Source of the DNA: Metopolophium dirhodum
Taxonomy: Eukaryota > Arthropoda > Insecta > Hemiptera > Aphididae
Reading direction: 5' to 3'
Length of the DNA stretch: 64,000 nucleotides
Assembly: GCF_019925205.1 (NCBI RefSeq)
Contig: NC_083567.1
Coordinates: 27,466,001-27,530,000, forward strand
This document shows, piece after piece, positions 38,007 to 51,000 of this stretch. Under the pieces are notes generated by a model. The model was given only the letters and a program-made list of their open reading frames with translations, was not told the origin of the DNA and did no database searches. Each line of letters opens with the position of its first letter. The first letter of the stretch is position 1. The position numbers and the translations under genes were made by a program.

Positions 38007-38586
38007 ATATACACCAGGCTGGGAAAGTTAATGATTTTTTTCAATTCAGTTAAGTTAAAATGCACCAACAACTAAAAGTTAAAAGTTAATTTAACTGTAA
38101 GTTAACTCAGTGAAGATAAAAAGTTAATACACACTTTTTGTTAACTTTTTATTAAGTTAGAGAAAAGTTAATTTGTTTACACAATACTATAGCGTACTTA
38201 ATTTTTTTCCAACCCAAAATAAAATTATATACTATATAGTGATCATACTTTATACAGTATTTCCATATAACTTGGATTCGAATGATATACATTTTTAACT
38301 TTAAACAATTCATGGTACTTAAATATTTTTCGACATGAAAATGAAATAGACTGAAATAGTGAATAATATAATAAAATTAAAATTAAAATAAATTAACTTA
38401 ACTTACTTCTTAAAATAAAAATTAATTCGTTAATTTCACGTTAATTAAAAAAGAAATTTAGTAAGTTAACAGTTAAGTTAATGAAAAGCCAAAAGCAGCT
38501 CGTTAAGTTAAAATGTTTAAATTTAATTAACATTTTAACTTAACTTTAACTTTTTAATTCGTTAATGCCCAGCCTTGGATATACGC
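38007..38586. mobile_element. hAT-like element, 564 bp, TSD 7/8
   Basis: The left end is CAGGCTGGGAAAGTTAATG (from 38015). The right end in reverse complement is CCAAGGCTGGGCATTAACG (ending 38578). The flanks ATATACAC (38007-38014) and ATATACGC (38579-38586) match at 7 of 8 positions. The interior is packed with GTTAA/TTAAC and AAGTTAA motifs in both orientations, subterminal repeats that could bind transposase. No ORF. Confidence 0.7.
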
Positions 38587-38660
38587 AACGCTCGAATATG
38601 GTAAGGGGGTGTAAGGGGAAAGGAGCTCCTTGTCTACTATTTTGTTCTATAGTAGGTATC

Positions 38661-38825
38661 CAGTGGCGTAGCCAGGATTTTTATATGGGGGGGGGGGCTC
38701 AGTATACAAATACAATATGTCTTTTATTTACACTTTTTATTTTTTTTATTAATCTTGATAAAATTCTAAGGTCAGCATGGTCAATGGGGGGAGGGGCTAT
38801 AACCACCCCCCTGGCTACGCCACAG
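38661..38825. mobile_element. MITE with CAGTGGCGTAGCCAGG ends
   Basis: The left terminus CAGTGGCGTAGCCAGG is matched by the right terminus in reverse complement, CTGTGGCGTAGCCAGG, then a G run. The ends resemble insect hAT MITEs. The flanking octamers (TAGGTATC and AAAGTATA) agree only partly, so the target duplication is eroded or the boundary is off by a few bases. The 124-codon ORF spanning it (38565-38939) is incidental. Confidence 0.65.
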
Positions 38826-41800
38826 AAAGTATATATAATGTTCTTAAGTACGTTATTTTTGATAATAATATATTATATTGTATATTTCCTTATAATTTGT
38901 GAACGTACATTTATTTTATTTATGGTAAGATTTTATTGATGGAAATATTCAAGTTCAATTACTATTATCATAATGATAATCCAACCACAACTATTATGTC
39001 AATTTTATTATTGTTACCTTAATATTTATATTTTGTTATACACTTATGCATGGTTACCGACAGCTATGACAATGTATGGTTTGCTTAAAATTACATTTCA
39101 TGTGAATAACGTTTTAATTCACCATTTTTCAAAAACTATGTATTTATTTATTAAGAAGTTATGTGTGCTCATGAGACACGTATTAATACACTATAATTAT
39201 TATGTCATAATTATTTTTGAGGACTAGCTGATCACGGCTGGGGTCCTCGTTAAATAAATTTACTCTCAGAACGCAGTTATTAAATCATTATTATTGAGCT
39301 CCTCCGCTTAGTTTATCCCATTTCGAGTACTGGATATACAACAACTTATAATACATTAATACCAATAAAAGAAACATAAGGTGAGGAAACAGGCGAATAT
39401 GGGAGTTCTACGAGAGGTTTGTGTTGGGAAATTAACTACAATTTTACTATGAAAGTAGCTAGTTAGGTAGCTATAAGTGAAATTAATCATACTCCAAAAA
39501 TCCAACGACTGTATACGGTTAGTTTTATTTGTATTAGGTACACACACTTTTATGTAATTATTATATTATATTGACCAAAAAGGTATATATTGACAAATTT
39601 GTAGATTGTATATTTATTAAAATGTATGAACTTTAAATTATACAGAAATATTAACTATATTAACTATTAACAACTACTCAGACAATCAGACGTCACGATT
39701 TCTGCGATTTGACATATTGATTAAGTAAAATGTCGTACATACAATATAAACAAAATAAATATATATTTTATACGACGTATATTATACCCATAGTCAATCA
39801 TAAGTACACGAGAAAAAAGGCGTACGATTTTGTTTTTGCCCTCTTGTAAAATGTAGAAAATGTGAATTATTAGTGCCTTTTTCATAGTACGGAACGCCCA
39901 CGATGCAGTTTATACTTTATATATACGACATAATGATAATATATATTGGACACGAAGTGTATATTATATAAATATAAATAATTGATTAATGACGTGTACG
40001 ATGTTGATTTCGTGACTACAGAGAACCACAACAGTGTGGGCACCTATCAAAGATATTGCGATAACGATATTAAATATAATAATATATCGCAGCCAATTCG
40101 CGGGTGTAGGTCGCGTGATTATTATCTATCGTCACTTATGATATATGAGCCATAATTCATACAAATACTAAAATATTATATAGTAGGTACATTGAGAATA
40201 ATATATATGATAGTAAATACATTTAATGTAATGACGTATTCGGTGAATAAAATCTAGCTATTTATTATCTATATATAGGCAGTGTATATGGCGCTATACA
40301 TATATTATATACCTAGGTGGGTGGTGTAAAACTTTCTTTTTATACGTTATATTTTGAAGGAATTATTATAATACATTGCATTTGGGTGTGAACAAAATCA
40401 ACATGTATTCTATTTTTTTCTATCGTTATTGATTTATATATATATTAATAAAAATAAAATTTGAGATAGTAGAAATATATATTATAATCTTAGAGTACCT
40501 ACCCGCTATATATATATAATATTAAATATATATATATAGATAGGAAGGGTACTAAAAGAAAAATCCACACTGGACTATTGGAGTGACAGAAATATAAACG
40601 CACGAAGTAAAAAAAAAACGCATCAAATTACAAGATTATTATAAGCCCAATAGAGACTAATTATTAGTATAACACAGTTAACTAGCTGTCCCGTGGACCG
40701 TGTTGCATATTATAATATGTCCATTTACAAAATAAGAAAAAACGTCAAAATATAATTGAAACTTTCTGAAATGTTTAATATTATTTTTTTTTTGTTTATA
40801 GCTATGTGGTATAAGTTCAAATACCTACCTTACCATTAAGTATTAATGTATATGAAATTTGAAATTTATTAATATATTGAACTCTTTAAGGGAAATATGC
40901 CTCAGAAAGGAAATGTTTATATTAAGTATTAAAAAAAAAATATAGTTATAGGAATTAATAAATAATATGTCTATTAACCCTTATATTATATGTACCTATA
41001 CTTTAAAATTCCAAACGTTATAATTTAAATAATTTCACTGTTCAAGGAAAAATGGAAAACAGCATGCTCGGTGAATCGACGCAGTAATCAGCCTAATTTT
41101 ATACAATTCAGATACCTATTTATATTTAATATAGGTTCCTATAACCTATGTGTAAGGCGAATGAATGCAGCTAGGCCGTTAGGGTGACAACCGAAAGATA
41201 AACATACAGGTAATATTAGGTTATGTAGTTATGTTGTATTTTCTTGTTTTGACTAAACTGCAGAAATATGTACCAAGCAATTTAATAAGTTATTTGTTTT
41301 GCTAATTTCAATTATATATACATTATGTATATCCCTATATATGGCCTATATACACCATAATGTTAGCGTTATATTATATATAGGTACCTACATAATTGTT
41401 ATAAGCTAGGTGTAGACTGTAGGCCGAACCGTTGGCATCACCAACCCCCACGCTAACCTAACCTCTGGCGAATCCGGTCGAGAGACCTTTGAAGATAACC
41501 GTGGGGCATCTTCCCCGCGATGATTGATATTAAACTTGTCGAGGGTTCTATTTTCGAGTTCCTTCCAATAAACTCGTATAATATACGTATGAAGGTAAAA
41601 TGTGGCGATTATATTATGTATTGAGAAGTTTTACGTTTACGGTCGGAACCCTATTTATACGAGTATACAGTAGGTACCTAACATATATGGTATATATAAG
41701 TATTTAACGGCATATGGTGGTTAAAAATCACCCCATATTCACTCTTATTTTCACCCACGCTACCGTAGTAGTTGCTGTGCGGCGTCCGCAATTAAACAGA

Positions 41801-42089
41801 CATTTTATACCTATAGGTAGCTAATACCTACCGTTATTTTGTTTTAAACCAACCCTAATTTTTCTGCATAATATTGCTACATAGTGTTACTATTCTAAAG
41901 TAAGAGAAAAATGTTTTTACAGATAAATGTTGTATAAATAATATACTATAGGTTGTTTATATACCTATTATTATTATTATTGTTAATATATTTAGGTATT
42001 TTAAACTATTATATTATACAGCACAATTATTAAACAATACTGGTATTATGAATAAATGTGATATGTTCAAAATACTATATTATATTAGA
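38826..42089. other. Long intergenic stretch
   Basis: No coding exon recognised. A GC-rich patch at 41405-41560 (CCGAACCGTTGGCATCACC, then AACCTCTGGCGAATCCGGTC) stands out from the A+T-rich surroundings but carries no ORF or RNA fold I can name. ACTAGCTG-(AT)CACGG-like strings occur at 39226 and 40681. Confidence 0.35.
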
Positions 42090-42254
42090 TATTATATCAG
42101 GGGTGGCCAGTGGTAAAAAAGTTGTGAGCCGCACAATATTATGAAAAATAATGTAAAGAGCAGGAAAAGGCTATTGCCTATTGGCTATTACCATATTAGT
42201 AAAAATGTTAAAGTCTATGACGCGAGATGTGGTTTGGCCACCCCTGATATATAT
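42090..42254. mobile_element. hAT-type MITE, 149 bp
   Basis: The left end CAGGGGTGGCCAGTGG (42098) pairs with the right end CAGGGGTGGCCAAACC in reverse complement (ending 42246). CAGGGGTGG is a classic hAT terminus. The flanking octamers TATTATAT and ATATATAT are similar, but low complexity limits their value as a target duplication. Confidence 0.7.
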
Positions 42255-43988
42255 ATCATGGATAATATCGAGTTCTACAGTTATACATAATGATAAACAT
42301 TTAAGTACACACGAATGGTGTAAAATAAATACCTAAATTAATATCAAGTATATATAATAATACAAATATTTACATGTGTAAATACTATAAATAAGAATTT
42401 GAGATGTTGAGATCATAATGTAATAATTACCTAATTTAATTGAACCGATTTTCACTTTCAAAACCAGCAAGCTAAATATACATATATATAAATTATAAAG
42501 ACTGAAGATTTTAATCGAAAATAACTGTTTAAGATGATTTTTTTTTAATTTATTAAATTGGTCGAATAAATCAAATTCACGTTGGTATATATATAATATT
42601 TGCATAATAATATACGTTTTGCACTCGTACACTATAAATATATGCATGCAATTACGGATAGTGCAAATATTTAAACTAGAAAAATTCTTCGAATTCCATA
42701 TCAGTATATTACCTATATATTTTACCACTGAACGTTCACACTTCACACATGAACATCACACCGTCGTGTAACTATTGGCTATATACTTAATATATAATAA
42801 ATTATGTTCTAACGCATTATGGAACTCAATTTCACGAAATAATTTTATTCCTATAAAATATATTATACTGCGGTTGTCCGTTATATACATAACACGCTGC
42901 ATTATTGCGTATAGGTACGTATGTAAATTATGTTATTATATATAGGTATATATATGTATACGTCATGTTCATATGATATACAAACGTAAACATTGGTTGC
43001 GAAATGTGCACCATGCTCTGTATACCTATATATATAATATGCTTACTTGCTGTATGAATATATCATCACAATCATTCGTATTTTTTGTGTATATAGATAC
43101 CTACATTAGATATAATATATTATATAGGATTGATATCCTATATTAATAAATAATTTAACAGGGACATATACATAAATAATATTATGTAGGTACCTACATA
43201 TAATAGAATATACAATCATAATTATAACATACACAATCGAGACCTGCTGGCGTACGCCATGATGAGAAAGTGTAATTGGGATTTTTTTCAAATATAAAAT
43301 AAGACCTATATATACGTAGCTACCCTTCTACTGCGTCCCCCAAAAAAGAGATGATAGCAGGTATAGTTTAAACTCAATATATAGTCAACCTGCATCCAGC
43401 TAGCCGGACACACGTCGTATAGGCTGGTACAACATATTATAATATGTTTACCTTATGGCTTATACAAATTATTACCGACATCGATAACCGTACATTTATA
43501 TTAGGTATATGGATGTAATAATTATTTTGTTTAAGTTTTAAACTGCAGCTGTTGGTACGCAGTTAGTACCTATATAATATAATATCTTAATGAAAATATA
43601 TAATACAAATTATTATTAAAATACAATTATTATTTACTGCAATTATCATAATATTATATTAGGTACCTATATATAGTATTAAATTATTATTACAATTTAC
43701 ATTTAAACTTTTTTAAGATAAATTATAATCATTATTATTATTATCTATATAGGTGTATAATATTTAAGTTGTATAGTTAATAAGAAATAAATGTATACAT
43801 TTTAAAATTTAACCTGTATAAGTAACTATACTATAATATTATGTACTTACTAAAGATTATTGATTTATAAATATTTTTGCCAAACATATTTTTAAATATG
43901 TTTTATAAATATTAGGTATAATATATATTAAACAATTCTTATGATTATTTGTCTGCGCTTTTTATGAAATTGTTATAATATAATATAT
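42255..43988. other. Intergenic, very A+T-rich
   Basis: Only composition-driven ORFs, the longest (137 codons, 42333-42746, minus) being Ile/Tyr/Lys-rich without domain features. No gene called. Confidence 0.4.
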
Positions 43989-44510
43989 AAAAAAATAAAA
44001 AAAAAAATTTTAAAAACACACTTTTCCATAAAAACATTTAAAAAAAAATTTAAAAAATTGCACTAAAAAGACAAAAATAATTCTCTGTACTTAAAAATAA
44101 TGAAAAATTTATTGATGAAAAATTTAAAAGTGTGTGGTGCATCATACAAAACATTAAAAGCCGAGCTAAGTCTCACATACACTTCTTTGTTCAATCCTGT
44201 TTATAAGATAGTGACTGACAGTATATGTCAAGTATAAGAGCAAAATAATGAAAAATTTACTGATGAAAAATTTAAAAGCCAAGGAAAGTCTCACATACAC
44301 TTCTTTGTTCAATCATGTTTATAAGATAGTGACTGGGAATATATGTCAAGTGTATGAGCACCACACACTTTTAAATTTTTCATCAATAAATTTTTCATTA
44401 TTTTTAAGTACAGAGAATTATTTTTGTCTTTTTAGTGCAATTTTTAAAATTTTTTTTTAAATGTTTTTATGGAAAAGTGTGTTTTTAAAATTTTTTTTTT
44501 TATTTTTTAT
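43989..44510. repeat. Near-perfect long palindrome with internal direct repeat
   Basis: The left arm 43989-44140 and right arm 44358-44510 are reverse complements with only one or two mismatches visible over about 150 bp, for example ACACACTTTTCCATAAAAAC left and its complement at about 44465 right. The ~215-bp centre carries a direct duplication of TCTCACATACACTTCTTTGT..CATGTTTATAAGATAGTGACTG-type sequence (44170-44238 and 44289-44355). A very young hairpin element or a recent inverted duplication would both give this. The ORF inside (44248-44460) is a by-product. Confidence 0.85.
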
Positions 44511-46430
44511 TTTCTACTTTTTAGTTGAAAGTAAATATTTTTATTAAACGTTTAAGAAATATGTTTTCGGTACCTATATCAGAATACCGGTATAATGTTA
44601 TTTGGTAATAATTACCGTTGTTACCATAGATATTATAATAATGGATAGGACACGCCTATACTTGCTTCGTAAGAGGTTGCGGTTTTTTTTGGGGAAGAGA
44701 GAAAGTTCAATATCTGCGAGAGATATTACGGCGACGTCGTGGGGACAATCCTTTTTTTTTTTTTTGGTCCATGTCCCAAAATGACAACGGATTATTGTAT
44801 TGTCATCCAAGACCAAGGTCTATACCAATTTTCAGAATTTTTCATCTTCAAAAAGTGCCTCAAATCGAGCGCGCAAGATTTGATCACAGACAGACGTGAA
44901 ACCAAACTTAAGAAAAGTGTTAAAAATATAAATTATGATTAATATTATTCTGTTTGTTAAATTATTACATAATATTATAATATATCAATAGTTAATGATA
45001 GGTATTGTTATCGATATGTATGCAACTATATATAATAAGTTTAAAAAAGACAAGCAGCTGGAACAAAAATTATTATTTTAAGTCATACCCTTTCCTGCGA
45101 ACCTTTTATTTATTCAGACGTAGACTTGTATATAGTATATATGCACCGGGTTATACCCACCTTAAAATGTTTATTGGATATTACAAATAGTTATTTGGTA
45201 TTATAACAAAAATTTGGGTGCAACCATTTTTCTTCAATGTTCATTATTTCCAAAAACAAAAAAAAATTTAACACAAATCATTATTGTTTTGTATTCATTT
45301 ATATAAGTTTAACACTTCTTATATTAATAATATACATAAAATATATCCATACATAGCTAATTAAAAAAATGCACAACTATTTGTATATTACATTATATTT
45401 TACCACAATTATTTTTAATTTTAAATTATATTTCGAATTTCATGTTCATATAAATTATAAATATATTATAGAATAATACACTTGGCCAAAAAATTATAGG
45501 TATCTATATACAAATTAAAAATATAAGCTATACCTATATATATAGAGTTTGAACATTTCATATTTTAAAAATATTTGAGGTAGAGGGGGATAGTCAATGG
45601 ACTTGTGGAGACTAAGGAAAATAGTCTATTTAATAAATCGGCTCATATCTAAGGAAAAAAAATGAACACTTAATAACTAGTTTATAAATATATAGGTAGG
45701 TATAATATACCTATCTAGTAATAAATACCTGCTAAAGAAACAAAATTTTAAATTTTAAAATTGTTAATGTAGGTGTATTATACATTATACAAGCAATCAC
45801 CTATATATATATACCAGCTTTATAGTATTATAGTAATTATTACAACGACGGTCATCATCACTGGAATATAAATTAGCAGCTATATAGGTAGATATAACGA
45901 CCGATAGCAACATAATATTATATTATATCGTCGACGCCATTATTATATATATTATATTATGCATAAACGGGTGTATCTATATAAAATATATTAATTAATC
46001 CAATTGTGCGCACAATATAATTTATAAGAATACGCGTTTTTTTAACAACGTCGGGAAAAAATCTATTCCAAAAAAGTGTAACAATATTATATTATTATTT
46101 AGGAATACGCGGGCCATGTACAATATAAAATAAATTTGGAAAGGTTAGGTACCTACTTTTAATACTATATAATATTATACTATGATAAACCGCACATTTT
46201 ATTATATATAGCCATAAAAAGGTATATATCATATTATAACCGATTGGCATTTGTATATAAATATAAATATAAAATAATACCTAACTAGCATCTCGGTAAT
46301 GCTGCATCGATAGAAATTGTCAGTATACCCGCGGAAGAAAAATATTGTTCCAAAAAATAACAAAATAATAATAACTTTACAATATTATACAGGTACGTGT
46401 GCAAACGCGTCTTTGGCCACGGTGCGGAGG
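44511..46430. other. Intergenic, upstream of Lim1
   Basis: A+T-rich, no coding exon. It should contain the distal upstream region of Lim1. Nothing that I can name as a regulatory element. Confidence 0.35.
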
Positions 46431-46510
46431 AAATATTATAAGAGTCGGACGCGAACGGTCCGTCGGCAGTGCTGTCGCGGCGGTGAGTGGAACGGTCCGT
46501 CAGCTGGGGG
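46431..46510 (+). promoter_or_regulatory. Candidate Lim1 promoter region
   Basis: A TATTATAAG element at 46434-46442 lies about 31 bp before GGCAGTGC (about 46465), a fair initiator spacing. Composition switches abruptly here from A+T-rich to CpG-rich. The 12-mer GAACGGTCCGTC occurs twice (46453 and 46490). A GTGAGT donor at 46483 with the acceptor TTTTACAG ending at 47298 would make a 5'UTR intron. All of this is sequence-shape evidence only. Confidence 0.3.
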
Positions 46511-47717
46511 AGGGGAGAAAAAAGACTGTACAACGAAACTGAGCGAAAAAAATAACGAAACGAAACGAAGAAGAAGATGAAGACGAAGTAGGAGAAGGAG
46601 AATGAGCCGGAGGACAACGATGATAAGGCGGTGGGAGGAGGAGGAAAAAACGGCGGCGGCGATGGGGTCTTCGTCACCGGCCGCCGCCGTCGCCGTGACG
46701 ACCGTGGCGGTGCCACCGCACGCCGCTACGTCTGGAGGAGAAGGCGGGCCGACCGAGAGGCGTCGCGACTCCCGTGCCGACCAACGGTGGCCACGCTACC
46801 TTGCCGCACGGCCGCGCCTCCCACCGTCCCACCGCCGCGGCGGCCACCACCACCACCATAGACGCCGCGCCGCCGCGACCGTACCCAGGCGGCGGCACAT
46901 ACGCGAACCGCTGCTCCGAGCACGGCACACCGCGACAGTGTTCGGTTTCCGGCTTTTCGCATCGGTCGACAATTGCTGCTGTCCTCGCTGCTGCTGCTGG
47001 TGCTACTGGCCGCTGCTGTTGAGTTCGGCGAACGCGCGCGCGAATAAAATTAATATAAAAATACGTATATTGTCATTACCGACTGTGCACATAATCCTTC
47101 CGCTCGATTATTTTATTTTTTACCGCTTGTAATAATCGTTGTCGTCGTATACGTCATCATCGTGTCTAAACATATTATAATATTATCCTTACGCGGGGAT
47201 TATATTATTTACTCGCGATCGCTTACACGTGTCCGTCGTCGGTATACACGCGGGTGTCGTCATCATCGTTATCGTCGCCGTCATCGATCGTTTTACAGGC
47301 ACAAGGTGCCTATACTGTACTATATAATATTATTATATACGAAACGGGAGAAGTAGCAAATCAGTTTGTGTGCGCCGCGTATGATACGTCGCATCGTCTG
47401 CAGGTGGTCGCCGTCGTCACCGCGCTATTACCGTGCTAGCAGCTCTACCGGCCGCCGCCGCTGCCGCCGCCTTCGCTGTAGCAGAGGATCGTCGTCGGCA
47501 GTTGCGGCGGACGGAACGACGTCGCGGCGGGCTGCATCACCGCCAACCGTCGCCCGGCGGACGGCCGCGCATTGATCATTCCCGGCACCGGTTGACCACA
47601 GCCATCACGACGCCAGTGGGTCAGGACGCCGCCGGGGCGGTGCACCAGCCGCCTTATGCCAGGGGTTGCCGGATCCGCACGACGGCCGTCGGCGGTCCAC
47701 AGCACCACGGCGGCCAC
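46511..47717 (+). other. CpG-rich 5' region of Lim1, probably 5'UTR/promoter
   Basis: GC- and CpG-rich with many triplet runs, giving overlapping open frames on both strands (up to 176 codons) full of Arg, Ala, His and Pro. None is conserved-looking and I call none. The frame used by Lim1 has a TGA at 47382-47384 and no ATG until 47718. An out-of-frame ATG at 47656 opens a 101-codon frame overlapping the Lim1 start, a possible upstream ORF. The region is best read as promoter plus 5'UTR. Confidence 0.45.
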
Positions 47718-48027
47718 ATGGCCACGTCGTCACTGGCCACCACGTTTGGCCTGCAGTTCTACCCGGACGAGACGACCACCACCGCCACCTGCACCACTAC
47801 AACCGGTGGTGGCGGTGGTGGCGCTGTGGACCCGTTGGCAGCTCGGCCACCCGTGGCCGGTCTGCCCGTCCAGTCGTCCAACGCCACCGGCAACTCGTCC
47901 GCGGCCGGCCAGCAACAGCCAATGTACGCGACGTCCGCCAACCGGAGCACGTCGCCGTTGAACCCGCAAAACCATTTGGCACATCCGTTTCACATGTCCT
48001 TCCCGGTCACACAGACCCACAATATAA
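47718..48027 (+). CDS. Lim1: Lim1 exon encoding N-terminal extension (5' partial gene)
   Basis: This exon encodes about 103 residues, from ATG 47718 to the donor AATATAA|GTGAGT at 48028 (phase 1). The start is the first ATG after the in-frame TGA at 47382, in context CCACATGG. The peptide is Ser/Thr/Gly/Asn/Pro-rich: a Thr run near residues 19-28, six Gly at about 29-34, then PLAARPPVAGLPVQ, and a more ordered end NPQNHLAHPFHMSFPVTQTH. No signal peptide or zinc ligands occur here. Joining to the exon at 54541 keeps the frame and completes a Ser codon (A+GC). LHX1/LHX5 proteins usually start a few residues before the first LIM domain, so this is an extension relative to vertebrate orthologues. 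Third-position G/C use and continuity in frame support coding, but a cDNA is needed for the exact start. Confidence 0.7.
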
Positions 48028-51000
48028 GTGAGTACCTTTGCAGGATATACTTTTAATATTATAATTTATACCAAGTATAAGTAGCTATAAGTATATTATA
48101 GTAACTATAGGTTTATTATAATATACAATATGCGTGTACTAGAGCTTCGAAGTAAACTTTTTTTCCTCCCCATTTGTGAAATCCGTGGAAAAATATTTCT
48201 ATATATTTATTATAATAGGTAACCTGTCTATTGTCCTACATCATTATAATATAATAATATGATATATATTATTATGATTACGCGTGCCGAGTTTTGTACA
48301 TAGAATTTTTATTTTATATTTTATCCCACGGTGTCTCATCGTCTGTATAGAAGACAGACACGTCGTCGCGTATATAGTCGTCGTCGTCGTCGTCGTTGTC
48401 CCCGCAACTCGAAATCTATATAGAATCATAATAAAATATACGAGAGAGACAGACTGCAGAGAGGGAGAGAGAGAGAGAGGATCGCCGTCGTCGTAGGCAC
48501 GATACGTCGAATTGTCAGTCATGCATGTCAAAAGAGAATCTTTTAACGAAAAGTGACGTTTATACCAACACGCAGTATATGATATTATACTCACAATACC
48601 TCTCTGGTGCTCTGTTCGTCGTGTACTGTGTAGTATATAGGTATATTAGTATCTTGTATACTACCTAAGTATAGAGAGGTACCTATACGTGCGTACACAT
48701 ACATGTGTCCGAAGGACAGATATAGACGGCGCGACACGACGAACGGCAACCGCATAACGTAATAATACACACACGCACGTACAGCTCACGAAAACTCTGC
48801 GTCCTGTGTAGGTATATACATACCCGCTGTACCTATATATAATAATATGTATGTTTATTATACTTAAAAATAGGCTACACGTTCGTCGCGATTGGTTATG
48901 CACCTGCAGCACACGGCATGTAATAAAAGATTTTATTAAATTTATAAGTTGTACCATGATGGGCTTCCTCGCACTATGCTTAACCGGTAGCTTCTACCAC
49001 GTGTAGAATTGGAAATTCTTTAAAAATATTCATGCCGTTTTTTATCGAGTGAAATTATTTCAAGATATTATACAAAAGTATGCAACAAACTTTCCATACT
49101 GTCTACATTTTCAACTATTTAGATATGCTGACCTTGACAGCTAGATGAAATAGTTCAAATAGATATATAGGTATAGGTATATATAATACTCCAGGTACAT
49201 AATAAGAATTTTTATTCCAACCACAAATCAATCCCGAATTTAAGCTTTAATAAGGGAAAGAAGTCTAAGTCCGGTAGTCAGGGCTCTAAAATAAGCCCAC
49301 AAAGCATTTACTAATCAAAATCCGATTATTATTATTTTCTCATATTAGATGATAAGAAATAGGAATATAGAATATAGATACATCTAAACATCGTATATAA
49401 AATTCAACAGGACGGTACCTCAAAACACATATATGCACGACAAAAAATGTGTTCATAATAAGAAACGATCACTGTGTTTAATATAATATATACCTATTGT
49501 AACGTATTAGGTACCTATTACCTACTACATATCATATACATATAACAAAACAAATACTAAAAATCACATAAGACTTCATACATTTAGAAGCATAAACTTA
49601 AAACCAACTTTGATAGAGTCAACATTTTTATAAAAGCTTATTTTTTTTCGTCTATACTCTATTGAGTGTTTTTTGTAGTTGATTTTGTATATAGACGCAT
49701 AGAGGAACCTATAAATATATATATTCATATACTATTAAAAATAAAAACTTAAATCAATTACCGGTTAGTAGGTTACCTATATATTATTATACTGAAAGCT
49801 TTGTTGGGATATTTAAAATTTCACAATGATCTGCTTTTGAGAAAATATACACATTTCATAATTTATTGAAATAATTATCTGTATGGACATATTATATTGT
49901 ATTTATGTAGCTAATTAAAACATTTAATTTGTGTAAGTATATCTATAATAACACTATATTATCGGAAAGCATTTAAAACTCTCTGTCATCTGTTTATATA
50001 AATTCAGTTTTTGGGTTACCAGCTGTCACATTTTATTGCTTCACATTTACAGCCATTAAAATAGCGATATATTTAGCAAAACTATATAAATTGGCGTTAA
50101 AACTTTATTTCTGGTTCATATTTAATGTGTATAGGTAGGTACTCGCGTGTATCCATTTTAATGGATTTGGACGTAAATCGTTTCGTGTTATATAAACTAC
50201 AGATCACGTTGTATATTTAAATACAAATATCTACATATCAATTCACATTGCGCTTGTTCAATAAATTAAATATTTTAACGTATGCAATTTTCTTGTATAT
50301 TATTAACTATATTTTATACACAACTATGAATGTAAAATTTAAAGCAAAATCCTCTATAAATCATCAAAAGAAAACCCGTATTTGTATTTATTTTTTTAGA
50401 TCGCTTACACGATTAATGATCTAATAAAAGGTATTTTTTCAACCATTTATATATAGCTATATTAGTTGGATAGGTATTATAATATATTTTTTTCACTCAT
50501 AAAGAAGGAAAACATGGCCATTAATAAGAGTATAACCATCACTCAACAATTGCATTATATCGGTAAACCGCGGGAACTATATTATTTATTACAGGCAATT
50601 ACCACCTATATATCTATATTAATAAATTTCTATAATATACATAATATTATCCAATTATTGTAAACAGCTATAGTATTCATATTTAGCGTTTTAATTTTTG
50701 TTTGCTATTTCTCGAGCCCTCCTTGTTCGGCGCGGTGGTTGCTGCCGAACATCATTCGAATCTTTCGCGCGTGTACTTATAGACAATTTTTTTTCTCTTC
50801 GAACGCCTTGCATTATTATTGTATTATAATATACAGTCGGCGCATTCCAAAAGACACACCGTAACATGACGACGGATAATTTTCCGAGTGTTTTTTCTTC
50901 CATCGTCCGTTTTATTATACACATACAGTATGTATATTTATACGTATAGATATGTACTCGTCTGTATGCTGTGTGCGTGTGTATACGTTTTTCTGATTTT

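Noticed and set aside
38565..38939. 124-codon ORF
   Set aside because: It spans the end of one hAT-like element and an entire MITE; the frame is incidental.
46285..46716. 143-codon minus-strand ORF near the Lim1 promoter
   Set aside because: It is made of Pro/Ser/Arg/Phe low-complexity runs mirroring purine-rich triplets on the plus strand.
46602..47132. 176-codon plus-strand ORF in the CpG island
   Set aside because: Its Arg/Ala/His runs come from triplet repeats, several frames are equally open, and it does not join Lim1 in frame.
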